Of a stretch of DNA of 64,000 nucleotides, positions 41,118 to 50,355 are shown one piece after another. The position numbers and the translations under genes were made by a program. The notes under the pieces are model-generated. The model saw nothing but the letters and a program-made list of their open reading frames with translations. It did not search any database and was not told the DNA's origin. Positions within the stretch are counted from its first letter, which is position 1. Each line of letters begins with the position of its first letter. Source of the stretch: Paenibacillus sp. OVF10 (GTDB lineage Bacteria > Bacillota > Bacilli > Paenibacillales > Paenibacillaceae); NCBI GenBank assembly GCA_022836915.1, contig CP094668.1, positions 5,828,001 through 5,892,000 on the forward strand. The letters are read 5' to 3'.

Positions 41118-41633
41118 CTAATTCGTTTGTTCCAAATCCAACGGAATGAATTGTACTCCTGCGACATCTCGCCGCAGAATGCTCTCCGACAACGCTAGAT
41201 TGACAATGATCACGGTTTCGCGCAGCTCCATCAATTGGAACAGGGGTACCTCCGGGAAATCTCGCTTCAGTACGATCCGCTCCAGACTTCCATCCATGCG
41301 CCGACGAGTATGAGGAGATAATACGTTTGCCAGTGCAGGAGGGTGAATGGCCCAATACGTCTCTTGGGTCATTCGCTCCTTGTCCGTTAATACGGTAGCC
41401 CTTCGCTTGAGCTGAGGACAATACAAAATAAGTGTTTCAAGCAATTGATCTGAAACCAAGGGAACCGGCTGTTCCAAATAATCCGTATAATCCACATGGA
41501 ATCCGCTTCGCACATAAAGGTTAATGGCTGTATGCTCACTGCCCGAATCATGAAAAGCCTGATTCCAGGTCCTGCGTTGCAGTTCACCAACAGGCTCAGT
41601 CTCTACGCGGTGTATCCATCTGGGATCGGCCAT
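41118..41633 (-). CDS. Imm11/DUF1629-like protein
   Basis: 171 residues. VSDQLLETLILYCPQLKRRA, YWAIHPPALANVLS, LFQLMELRETVIIVNLALSE and RRDVAGVQFIPL follow the layout I associate with Imm11-type proteins, which sit near spike and effector genes. Start overlaps the stop of the pentapeptide-repeat gene (TAATGG). It could be an effector adaptor rather than an immunity protein, since no second toxin is next to it. Identification is moderate. Confidence 0.55.
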   Translation of the reverse strand: MADPRWIHRVETEPVGELQRRTWNQAFHDSGSEHTAINLYVRSGFHVDYTDYLEQPVPLVSDQLLETLILYCPQLKRRATVLTDKERMTQETYWAIHPPALANVLSPHTRRRMDGSLERIVLKRDFPEVPLFQLMELRETVIIVNLALSESILRRDVAGVQFIPLDLEQTN

Positions 41634-42739
41634 TAGACGAAAGTATCGGATAACCCTCGCCTCCTCTGGGCATCGTCAAAAATCGCACCCTCCACATCAG
41701 CACCCTCCCATAACGTATCTGTTAGATTGGCTCCACGGAATATGGCTCCACGAAGGTGTGCTCCTCGGAAGTCAGCACCTGAAAGGTTTGAATTCTCGAA
41801 GTTAAGCGCATCGTATTCTGGACCCTGAGCGAGTCCTTCCGGATGTCCCACCTCCCCTATGATCTCCCTGAAAACAGCTCTTTCCAGAGAACACCCGCTG
41901 AAATCTGCCCCATATAGAATGCTTCCGGTGAAATCGGTGTTCTCCAGACTACAATCGCGCCAACGTGTCCCTATCAAGATACAGCGTTGAAAATCGGTAG
42001 AATGCAGATCGATACGATCAAAACGGCTGTAACGAAAATCTAGATCGCTGCATTCTATTTCACTCATATCCAGTCCCTGAAAGTGCGCGTACATGACCTC
42101 CAGACCATCACTTTCTTCCAATGCTTCACCAATCTCCTCAATGCTCCTATTCCTTCGATCAAGACGAAATACGCACTCGCTGGCATCCAAGTATTCTCCC
42201 ACACGTACTTCGAATATCTGTTCCAGATCCATAAGGGAGTTCCATTCGAAGTCCTCCAGCGCGCGACAGCTACGACGTATAAAATGTACAAGATACCGAT
42301 TCACCAACGCCGCTTCCTGTAGCATGATTCGGTCCAGTTCTACCGCTGTAACGGTTCCTTGATAGTGAGGAAGTTCTTCTCCTAATCCATTGAGCATCCG
42401 TTCAAGACACTCATAGGCCCAGCGGGAAGAATAGAATGAACGGATGGGTGTTCGATCCAGCAACCATGAAGCATCATACGCTTCGACCAGGACATTCATC
42501 GCCCCTCCAAGAAGTTCTGTTCGCAACATAGAATATTGAATGTAAGCGATCGGCCCTTTCGCCCCACGCTTTTGGGCGTCGCTGACTTCCTGAATCATCA
42601 ACCTGAAATGACTTAGGAACTCGGCTGTCAATTCCGTATACCTTGTATGCAGCGTCTGCTGCAAATCATCCATAAGTTTGGCCCGCGCAGGTTTTACCTG
42701 ATGGGTATAAAAATGTAATATAGATTCCTTGCGATCCAT
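41633..42739 (-). CDS. pentapeptide-repeat protein of the injection-system operon
   Basis: 368 residues: a helical N-terminal region of about 200 residues (LHTRYTELTAEFLSHFRLM, EYLDASECVF), then a pentapeptide-repeat right-handed helix (LDFRYSRFDRIDL, NTDFTGSILYGADFSGCSL, LSGADFRGAHLRGAIFRGAN). Such repeats form a rigid quadrilateral rod. With VgrG on both sides it may be a baseplate or cargo scaffold; this is inferred from neighbours only. Good ribosome site GGAGGGATAATTTCCA. Confidence 0.85.
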   Translation of the reverse strand: MDRKESILHFYTHQVKPARAKLMDDLQQTLHTRYTELTAEFLSHFRLMIQEVSDAQKRGAKGPIAYIQYSMLRTELLGGAMNVLVEAYDASWLLDRTPIRSFYSSRWAYECLERMLNGLGEELPHYQGTVTAVELDRIMLQEAALVNRYLVHFIRRSCRALEDFEWNSLMDLEQIFEVRVGEYLDASECVFRLDRRNRSIEEIGEALEESDGLEVMYAHFQGLDMSEIECSDLDFRYSRFDRIDLHSTDFQRCILIGTRWRDCSLENTDFTGSILYGADFSGCSLERAVFREIIGEVGHPEGLAQGPEYDALNFENSNLSGADFRGAHLRGAIFRGANLTDTLWEGADVEGAIFDDAQRRRGLSDTFV

Positions 42740-42801
42740 TGGAAATTATCCCTCCTGCCCATACGTCACCCTATACTAGTTGGCTTTCACTTCTGATCCA
42801 C

Positions 42802-43749
42802 TCATTTTTGCTTGTCCATCCAATTTGAATGTCCCTCCCCGCCTTCCAGCAACAATTGTGAATCCGCAGATAACGTAATTTTCTTTCCGGCTTTGAGCGA
42901 GATATTGCCCCCAGCAGACATCCGAATCTGCTGGCTTCCGATGATCTGAATGCCCTCGTCCCCGCTGAGACGAATGAACACCTCGCCCTCTTTGCTGCTA
43001 ATGGAGATGGAATCTGGGGTCAGTCTGATTTCTTTACCATAAGGCGTACGGAAAATTTTATGATCCGGTTTGTTCAATTGGTTCGTTCCAGTTACCTTGT
43101 TATCCAGACGGGGTGCTCCTGTCGCATAGGCTTCTTCTTCGTTTTGCGTAGGAAAATATACGGCCACCGGATCACCCACTTCAGGCATGACATACCAACC
43201 TGTCTGCCCCTCTGCGATGTATGGCGACTGATACAACAGCCACAACGCTTCCTCTTCCTCCTGTTTTTCATCACAGTCCAGCTGAACTCTTACATGACCA
43301 CCATGCACTGAAAGGATGCGACCAAGTAATGAGCTTCCGGCAATTATCGAATTGTAATATGTCTTTTGTCTTAGTCCTCTATGAAGGCTAAGTACATATT
43401 GGTGCTTCACTATTCCTCCCACAAGCTCGGTATATGCCTCAGTCACATATAGGCTTCTGCCTCGGAAGGTAATATGATGTCCAAGCTCCATCACCTGATC
43501 TGTCTCGATTTCGTATATAATGAAATCTGATTCGTTGACCTTTAACGTATCGTTTTCGGTAAAGTACATGAATGGTGCCATGTTTTTGCGGATTGTATAA
43601 CGTGTATTGTCCAGATCGATTGAGTTTCCGTGCTCAAAGACGCCAAAATAAAATTTGGGGCTGTCAAACTGAGCGGCCGGCATCAAGCTGGTGTGAAAAC
43701 GAGAAGCAAGTCTCCTGAGAAATGCCCAATCCGTTTCTTGATATTGCAC
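42802..43749 (-). CDS. C-terminal part of the structural VgrG
   Basis: Open 315-residue part of the gene above, from QYQETDWAFLRR through the OB fold to the C-terminal GGEGHSNWMDKQK. Needle repeats (IRLSGDEGIQIIGS, IRMSAGGNISLKAGKKITLS) are visible. Confidence 0.8.
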   Translation of the reverse strand: MQYQETDWAFLRRLASRFHTSLMPAAQFDSPKFYFGVFEHGNSIDLDNTRYTIRKNMAPFMYFTENDTLKVNESDFIIYEIETDQVMELGHHITFRGRSLYVTEAYTELVGGIVKHQYVLSLHRGLRQKTYYNSIIAGSSLLGRILSVHGGHVRVQLDCDEKQEEEEALWLLYQSPYIAEGQTGWYVMPEVGDPVAVYFPTQNEEEAYATGAPRLDNKVTGTNQLNKPDHKIFRTPYGKEIRLTPDSISISSKEGEVFIRLSGDEGIQIIGSQQIRMSAGGNISLKAGKKITLSADSQLLLEGGEGHSNWMDKQK

Positions 43750-44188
43750 GGCAACCTTCCCGATCTTGGCCCCCCTGTTCCCTCATCAATCACGTCCAGC
43801 CCCGGATAATCCTGATCCAGTTCCTTTAACAAATCGGGTAACTTCATTTTGACATTTTGAAATGTACGCGTTCGTTTTGTAATGTCCATCCGGTATGTAT
43901 GTGAAATGGCCTCCACGTGGAGCGTATATACGCCTCTGACAACCTGCACTTCAACAGATAGTGGAATGCCTTTGAACAGAGGCTTCTTATTGCCATCCTC
44001 ATCTTTTTGCCACACTTCAATTGGGGTATTTTGATCCGTAACATCGACATAGCGATCCTTCCATTCCTCAGACACCATGCCCTTAAACACGAGCCGAGTG
44101 TGCTCATTCATTTTTTCCGGATCGTCAGTTCTTGCAAATGCACCAGTTCATATGGTTCAATAATCAGATTCTCATAAGTCAGACTCAT
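42802..44188 (-). CDS. VgrG-like spike protein without toxin (whole gene, interrupted)
   Basis: About 462 residues. ATG at 44188 (site AAGGAGATGGGCAAC) starts MSLTYENLIIEPYELVHLQ, then one missing A near 44115 and one missing G near 43770 break the frame. Domain order: gp27-like N-terminal half (MNEHTRLVFKGMVSEEWKDR), QYQETDWAFLRRLASRF shared with the second VgrG, an OB region (GRILSVHGGHVRVQLD), YVMPEVGDPVAVYFPT and a beta-helix needle with repeats like SISISSKEGEVFIRL. It ends with the needle and carries no tip, so it is the structural spike. Confidence 0.82.
43683..44111 (-). CDS. N-terminal part of the structural VgrG
   Basis: Open 142-residue part starting at an internal Met after the first indel. 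It contains PLSVEVQVVRGVYTLHVEAISHTYRMD, equivalent to SLSVHLSGGVYRFELEALSN in the second VgrG. Residues after EGTGGP are out of frame. Confidence 0.7.
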   Translation of the reverse strand: MNEHTRLVFKGMVSEEWKDRYVDVTDQNTPIEVWQKDEDGNKKPLFKGIPLSVEVQVVRGVYTLHVEAISHTYRMDITKRTRTFQNVKMKLPDLLKELDQDYPGLDVIDEGTGGPRSGRLPCNIKKRIGHFSGDLLLVFTPA

Positions 44189-44209
44189 GTTGCCCATCTC
44201 CTTTCAACT

Positions 44210-44845
44210 TCAATGGATCGCAAGTGAATTTAGAATCGTCTCGCCAGGCTCCAGCCAATCGCGCTTTTCTTCATCCGTGCAATTAAATCCGTAAACAAGA
44301 ACTGACTGGTCTAAAATCGAAAAACCGATATGGTTATAAATCTGATTATTCAACCCCTGAACGGAAAACTGACAGTAGCCCGTGAACTGTCCCGTTTCAG
44401 TAATTCGAACGCCATGTTTCTCCCATTGTCTGATAGGCTGCGTTCCGCGAATGACATTGGCCATCGTTTCGGTAAAGGAAGTCAGCTCCTCTTCCGAAAT
44501 TCGATGCTCCAGTCTGTTAAACGTAAAATTGACTGTCCCTGAATCATTGGTATATATCCATTCCGGCCGATGAGACGAAGGATACTTCATGCTCGCTTCC
44601 TTCTCTGAAATTAAACGCAATGAACGTGGAAGGGATATGGCTACCCTACTATCGTACAACTCGGTTCGTTTTAGAAATACGCTTTCCTTTCCAATACGGA
44701 GCCTCGCTGGCAACTCTGTTGAATCAATAGCCTGGGATTTATGTGCTAATTTAACCACCTTTTCTATTTCACTGTTTTGATCATTCTCTTCATTTTCACG
44801 ATGGTTATATAATATGGGAATTACTTTGCGATCGAGATATTCCAT
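44210..44845 (-). CDS. DcrB/DUF1795-like protein next to VgrG
   Basis: 212 residues from the ATG at 44845, which has AAGGAAAGGAAG upstream; the open frame extends to a TTG at 44887. The later half (ISLPRSLRLISEKEASMKYP, VNFTFNRLEHRISEEELTSF, GYCQFSVQGLNNQIYNHIGF) resembles the PsbP/DcrB fold. In proteobacterial T6SS, DUF1795 (EagR) proteins chaperone effectors with VgrG or PAAR domains. Here it lies 21 bases before a VgrG gene, so a similar chaperone role is plausible but unproven. Confidence 0.55.
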   Translation of the reverse strand: MEYLDRKVIPILYNHRENEENDQNSEIEKVVKLAHKSQAIDSTELPARLRIGKESVFLKRTELYDSRVAISLPRSLRLISEKEASMKYPSSHRPEWIYTNDSGTVNFTFNRLEHRISEEELTSFTETMANVIRGTQPIRQWEKHGVRITETGQFTGYCQFSVQGLNNQIYNHIGFSILDQSVLVYGFNCTDEEKRDWLEPGETILNSLAIH

Positions 44846-44876
44846 ATGAAAAACAACTTCCTTTCCTTGTGCTGAA

Positions 44877-45650
44877 TCAATCCACAATCATTCGATGTGG
44901 TCCGCCCACCGGCATACCCGAACGTCCCGTTCCCCGGCCTGCATTCGCCAGTATACGATCCAGATATCGATGAATTTGCGCATTATCATATTCTCTGTAC
45001 TCCAGCCCCAATCGACTGGCAATGTGATGCAAGATGACGCTACGCCCAACCGTTCCTTCATTGAGACACATCATGGCGAAGACCAGATCCTGGGGATCAG
45101 AGGTCCCCGTTCGAAGCAACCTCTCGGCATAATCCTTCATGACAACCGGGGATAAGGTGCTTGTCCCCTCGGCTGCATAAGGGACATGAATGACATGCAG
45201 CGTGTTGAACTCCGTTGCCAAGTCGGCAAAGGTCTGGTAGTCACGCCGCAGCCGGGCCCCTTCCTTCAGCTTGAATCGAGCCAGCTCCAACTCACTCGAT
45301 GTGCACGTTGCCTCTTCATCCAGGAGCAGTTCCGAGTGGCTTATCGTCATGTCACTCACGGTCTCCTCCGCGGTAAACCGAAGCTTCAGCACATTGACCC
45401 GTCCCGTAGCTTGGTATGCCAGTTCCATAGGCTCTGTCAGCATATAAAGCCTTCCTTTATACAGCACCATCCCAGGAGCGACGACCAATTTGTCCGGGAA
45501 GACTTCTACCTCTGCACCTGCAAGAATGCCATCTGCATAACCGCGATAGTACAGTTCGATGAAGTCTCTGGGGAAATCACGTAGTCCCTCCAACATGGAT
45601 GTTTTCAGAATTCTTCCCTTGTTAAAATGCGGATACGAATATGTGAACAT
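44877..45650 (-). CDS. conserved injection-system protein, possible baseplate component
   Basis: 257 residues, not named. Beta-rich N-terminal half with EVEVFPDKLVVAPGMVLYKG and YMLTEPMELAYQATGR, reminiscent of baseplate or fibre attachment folds, then a helical part with LVFAMMCLNEGTVGRSVILHH and a Gly/Arg-rich tail NAGRGTGRSG. No signal peptide. It lies between the Hsp70-like ATPase and the DcrB-like gene, and the next gene starts within its last codons. Confidence 0.6.
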   Translation of the reverse strand: MFTYSYPHFNKGRILKTSMLEGLRDFPRDFIELYYRGYADGILAGAEVEVFPDKLVVAPGMVLYKGRLYMLTEPMELAYQATGRVNVLKLRFTAEETVSDMTISHSELLLDEEATCTSSELELARFKLKEGARLRRDYQTFADLATEFNTLHVIHVPYAAEGTSTLSPVVMKDYAERLLRTGTSDPQDLVFAMMCLNEGTVGRSVILHHIASRLGLEYREYDNAQIHRYLDRILANAGRGTGRSGMPVGGPHRMIVD

Positions 45651-45680
45651 GAGCGGTGTTCCCCTTTCTGCTCGTGGTCC

Positions 45681-48331
45681 TCACTTCATTCCGTCAAAGA
45701 AGTCCAGTTCCGACAAGTCTGTCTCAAACGGAAGCAGCTTCTGCGATCCCAGATACAGCCGTTCATTTCTGCGAGCTACAGGCAACACATGGAAGCCCCA
45801 ATGACGATCATCCGGAAAGACAAAAACTTCGTCTCTCCATTCACGATGGAATCCGTATCATCTTGCGGAATTTTATCTCCATATCGATCTCGAATGTCTT
45901 CGTAGAGTACCTCTTTATAGAAATCCGGGCGGTTCGCATATACGAATTTTTGTCTCAGCTGGCCATCGCTTCCGCTAAGGTACAACTCCACTTCTGCCGT
46001 CTCGAATGGCCGGGAAATGCTACCGGGAATACCATCACTCCGATCCAGACTGCTGATCAGCATTTTTTCCCGTCCATTATGCGTGTAGGCACTTACGGTA
46101 TACGGAATTACAGCGGCATCATGCGTGATGTCGGCTTGAACGCTTCCTGTTTTGCGGGCACTCAGATAACGAATCGCCCCTCGAAGGCAGGCAAGTTTAA
46201 GATCAGGCACACGCCCTTCCGCAGGTTTTTGCCGAAACTCAATGCTTCTGCCTGGAACGAACTCTTTCAATGCTTCCCGAAATACATCAATGCGACAGGA
46301 CTGACCTGTCAACTTAATAATCGAGTACTGGTTCATCCGCCCTTGCCGATAGAAATCATCCAAAAACTTGCGAACCACCTCATAGATATCGGCCTTAATC
46401 AGCTGGGTAATTTCCTTGATATTGAACACCACATCAGGGAACTCATATTCATCCTTCAACTCCCCATTCCGTTCTACCGAGAGGAACCAACGCTCCATGG
46501 TGGTGATCTGCAGATCACTGTCCCCGTCGCCCTCCATCTCCGAGTGGAATCGGTTACGCAAGATGCCGGTTTTGCGGAAAAATTGCTGCTTCATCTCTTC
46601 TGCGATTTCCCATAGAAAGTAGAAGTTGCCTCTTACCCGCAAATACTCGTCCCGTGAACGATTCTCTCGACGTGCAAACGCAGTAGGGATGATATGTTCT
46701 GCCTCCTCATAGCGTTGCTCCAGCTTTTGATAAACGGACTTCACACCCTCTTCGTCCACCTGACGGAACACATCCGCACCAGGTGCCTCGATTAGACTAT
46801 CAATATCCGTCACCTGACGGCGTCCGCTATAGTAGTCGGCGAATACAATTTTCATGAATTGCATAATACGATAGGTAATGTTGTGACCTCCGAAGTTCGT
46901 ATCCCCATTTTCGTAGGTAGTATGGATATCGAGCTTGTACGCCATATGTCCGTCCTCGATCGTAAAGGCACAGGAAGACAAATCGGTCGTTCCACCTCCA
47001 CAATCAATCACGAGCGCATGGTACGTCTGCCCTTCCATGAAAGCACCACGTTCCATGCCGTCAGCAAGGGTGTTATAGAGCACAGCCATTCCCTCATCCA
47101 GCGCATACGTCTGCTCAATCCGATAATCCGGAAGCATCTCTCCGAACATCTGCAAAAACTGTGTTTTCATCTTCACGGGACTGGTAAAATGCACATGCCG
47201 AAACTTGCACTTGAACTGATGCTCTGCCGTTCGGATGATGTAGTTCATGTACGCACGCAGCAGATCCATACGAGAAACCATGGCTGCATTGCCATGAACA
47301 TCGACAATTTCTTCCATTTTGTTGTAGTTGTTCACCCAGCGCTTCATACTGCGGAAAACACTCGCCCGGCTGCTGTACCCTCCCCGACGCATGCTTCGCA
47401 GCGCTTCATAGCCGAACTCGTAACGAATGTTCGCTGGATCCGAACACTCCGCCACACCGATTGCCGTAGGCAGGACCTCGATCCAGTCCGTATCTTTGTA
47501 TGTAGGGTCGGGAAAAGCAACATAGTTGATGGCATCCATACGGACTCGTCCATTCAGCAAATCCTGGCTACTTGGCGCCTGAATATAACCGTTATGCAAA
47601 TAGGCGCCTGCCGTCGTATTGGAGGTGCCAAAATCAATTGCAAGCACTGCTTCTGTCGGTTCAAGCTCCCGGATGTCCAGATCTGCCAGTGGGATTTGAG
47701 TATATTGAATATGAACCGGTGGAAGCGGTCTGCTGGAATGATAGGTTTCATATAGATACTCGGAGTCGCGTTTACGGAAAAAGAGAAGACTGTATTGTCT
47801 GTTTCCCGATCTCTTCCAGGTTGATCCACTTCCTGCCGTCAAATAAAAGGTTCCCGATACGGAGTCGTCCTTAACCAGGTTGAAGATGCCACACAGCTCC
47901 ATGCTCTCATTGACTAAAAGTACGTTGGATTCGGTTAATCCACCCGGTGCCGTGACCACATATCGATCCAGCTTGTCCACGTTCAATCCTTCGTACAGAA
48001 TCAGTCGCGCAGGCACACTAATGCCTCCATCACTGCTCATGGGAGCCGTCATATGACGAGAGATAGCCTTTTGGATGCGCTCGAATCCACCTTCAACAGA
48101 CTGATCGATCCACAATACATCGTCCGCTCCCAGAAATTTTAAAATAATCCGAATCAGTTCTTCCCGCTCCGTCCGAGGGCCCAATCCCTCAATTAACCGT
48201 TCCTTGTAGCAAATGTTCCGTAATTGGAATGTGGTCATGTCCATCAATTCTTCGCGCGTATAACGCATGGTTCCTCTGGAACGTTCCCTGCTCGTGGCGT
48301 CAGGATACAATCGGTATGAATAGCCGTTCAT
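45681..48331 (-). CDS. Hsp70-like actin-fold ATPase of the injection-system operon
   Basis: About 883 residues. A 225-residue N-terminal extension, unlike DnaK, precedes the nucleotide-binding domain: phosphate-1 VLAIDFGTSNTTAG (near 230), phosphate-2 VIDCGGGTTDLSS (near 430), an adenosine-region IKLTGQSCRIDVFREAL. There is no canonical DnaK substrate-binding domain; the C-terminus is beta-rich and ends ELDFFDGMK after one T-run repair near 45810. With the J-domain gene in the same operon it could provide the chaperone or remodelling ATPase, a role ClpV has in T6SS. AAGGAGGAAGTATAG precedes the ATG. Function is inference. Confidence 0.82.
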
Positions 48332-48363
48332 CTATACTTCCTCCTTACAACTGCTGATGCTGC

Positions 48364-49053
48364 TTAATATAGGGCAATCCCGTCCTGTATCATCGTATAG
48401 TCCACATCCAGAATGCCAAAATGATGCCCCCAGTATATTTCCGTGTCGAAACGTACCGGCAGAAAGAGCTCAAGAATCAGTTCCAGCTTCTCCTTCGCTT
48501 CTGTACGTTCTACCTGACCAATATACAAAAGCAATTCATCCTTCTCCTCACAATTGGCATAAAGGGTTGAACGCGGGAACATTCGAACAAGGGTATCCCT
48601 CAGTAGATGAACGGCCTCTCCCGTATCATACAAACGGAGCATATTGCAGGCGATCACTTCCTGCTCCTCCTGCCCGAACAGCTCCAGTCGCCGCCGAACC
48701 CGATCCCCGTATACACCCGAATGCATATCCTTCAGAATGAAGCGAATATAATACTCCCTCTTGTTCATACCCTGCATCAAATCCATATCCGCCAGAAAAT
48801 GAATAACCAGATCAAAGAGTGCTTCCCGCAACTCCACCTGCTCTTCATTATTGATATCGAACAGGTCCCGGAAAATATCAAAAAAGCGATAATACGGATT
48901 GACTTCAACCGTACCTTCCACGCCTGAAGCATTCAGGTTTGTCTGGCTAAGTTCCATATAAGGCGAATATACACGTGCTGGCACAAAGGTTACGTCGCGC
49001 AGATCGGTTCCATCACGTTTAGCTCGAATAATCAGATCCCAGATGTAATTCAT
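48364..49053 (-). CDS. conserved injection-system protein of unknown role (229 aa)
   Basis: Soluble, mixed alpha/beta. Start MNYIWDLIIRAKRDGTDLRD, middle NPYYRFFDIFRDLFDIN, end EIYWGHHFGILDVDYTMIQD. The last block looks like a phage baseplate edge motif but I cannot name a family. Located between the larger unknown protein and the Hsp70-like gene, in the same direction with an eight-base gap. Confidence 0.65.
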   Translation of the reverse strand: MNYIWDLIIRAKRDGTDLRDVTFVPARVYSPYMELSQTNLNASGVEGTVEVNPYYRFFDIFRDLFDINNEEQVELREALFDLVIHFLADMDLMQGMNKREYYIRFILKDMHSGVYGDRVRRRLELFGQEEQEVIACNMLRLYDTGEAVHLLRDTLVRMFPRSTLYANCEEKDELLLYIGQVERTEAKEKLELILELFLPVRFDTEIYWGHHFGILDVDYTMIQDGIALY

Positions 49054-49060
49054 GCTGTAC

Positions 49061-50355
49061 TCACACCCATTCCCCTTCGCAGCAGTATTCCGGGAAAGCC
49101 AGCTGGATTTCGGATACCAGAAAGCTCAGCAGATCATCCAGAAAAATAGCCTGTAACGGCTGCTTCCCGTGTCTGCTGAACCTTAAAATCATTCGATGTT
49201 TATCTGCCTCAACACGGACATGGTCGCTTACAAATGTATTAAGTGGGTACGTAATGCCCAAAGCGGGTCCTGGCGCCACCACTTGTACATCTTCCAGTTC
49301 CAATCCCTCTGCTGCCTGAAAAGCGTGAACCATGCGGGCAATCTCCCTTTGGACCGCACAGAACGTCCTTCCTGACGCGCATATTTACCGGCAAACCCTT
49401 CCCGTTTGTTATTGGAAAACAGTGGATAGTCCATTCTGCCAATTCGAGTTGCGACAGGACCGGCTATTTTCAGCACCGTCCATGAATCGGATTTTTCCAG
49501 CGGTGATACGATGGTGATATCTTCTTCCGATCTTTTGATATACCGAATATGCGATTCGTCTCCATCCACCAGATATCCGTGTTCCGTTCCGGTTTTGCGG
49601 AGTGGCAACACATGTTCATAATTGATTCGGTCCGAAGCCGGAACAGGGAATCCACCCGTTTTCATATCAATCTTCTGGATGTTCCACAGCGGAATCATAT
49701 TGGTTCTTTTATAAGACTCGAACTCCTCCAGATGGATGGAAAGTTCCTTGACAGTATGTTGTTTGTCCCATGCCTCTCCGTCATCCGAACCCACTAGAAC
49801 ACAATCAACGAATTTGAAAATATAAGGTGCATTAATCGATTTCCATGGCAGGCTGTTCTTACGAAAGACCCGGTACAATTCTTCAACTTTGGAGATATAC
49901 GCAGTACTTGATTTCAACCGAACCGTTATGGCATGTCTGCCTTCATTGGTTACAATCTCCCCGCGAAATGTCCGATTACTGTTCAGCAGAGATTGGAGTT
50001 CCTGTTGCCCACATTCCATGTAGAATGTGAACAATTTCATGTCTTCCTGACGCGCCAGTGCCTCTGAGGCCTCGCTCAAATAGACGGTCTGTGGTTCAGC
50101 ATCCTCAGGAATGATCGGGTACAGAAATTCATGAATGGGGTCCAGATCTTCCCGCGCGCATAATGTGACATATACATCATGACGTTCCTCCTGCGGCAAC
50201 ACCTCATCAAAAACTCGTTGCTCAATCTGTTTGTTCAGCGTCTCCTGATACTCCACAAGATTAAGAAAAACGCCTGTCATGAGATCTTTGAGCATGCGGC
50301 GTTGTTCCAGATCCTCCATCTTGTTAAGACGGTCACGAATCATGTCTTTCATCAT
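49061..50355 (-). CDS. conserved injection-system protein of unknown role (about 430 aa, interrupted)
   Basis: ATG at 50355 (GGAGGAGGAGATTC) overlaps the preceding stop by four bases, ATGA. The N-terminus is helical (MMKDMIRDRLNKMEDLEQRR), the middle contains AYISKVEELYRVFRKNSLPW, and after a C-run shift near 49340 it ends VVAPGPALGITYPLNTF and FLVSEIQLAFPEYC. No known domain. Tight coupling to the pseudophosphatase suggests a structural or baseplate role. Confidence 0.65.

Noticed and set aside
45656-46615. 319-codon plus-strand frame
   Set aside because: Antisense shadow of the Hsp70-like gene, which has clear ATPase motifs.
46859-47755. 298-codon plus-strand frame
   Set aside because: Antisense shadow of the Hsp70-like gene; composition is typical of reversed coding sequence.
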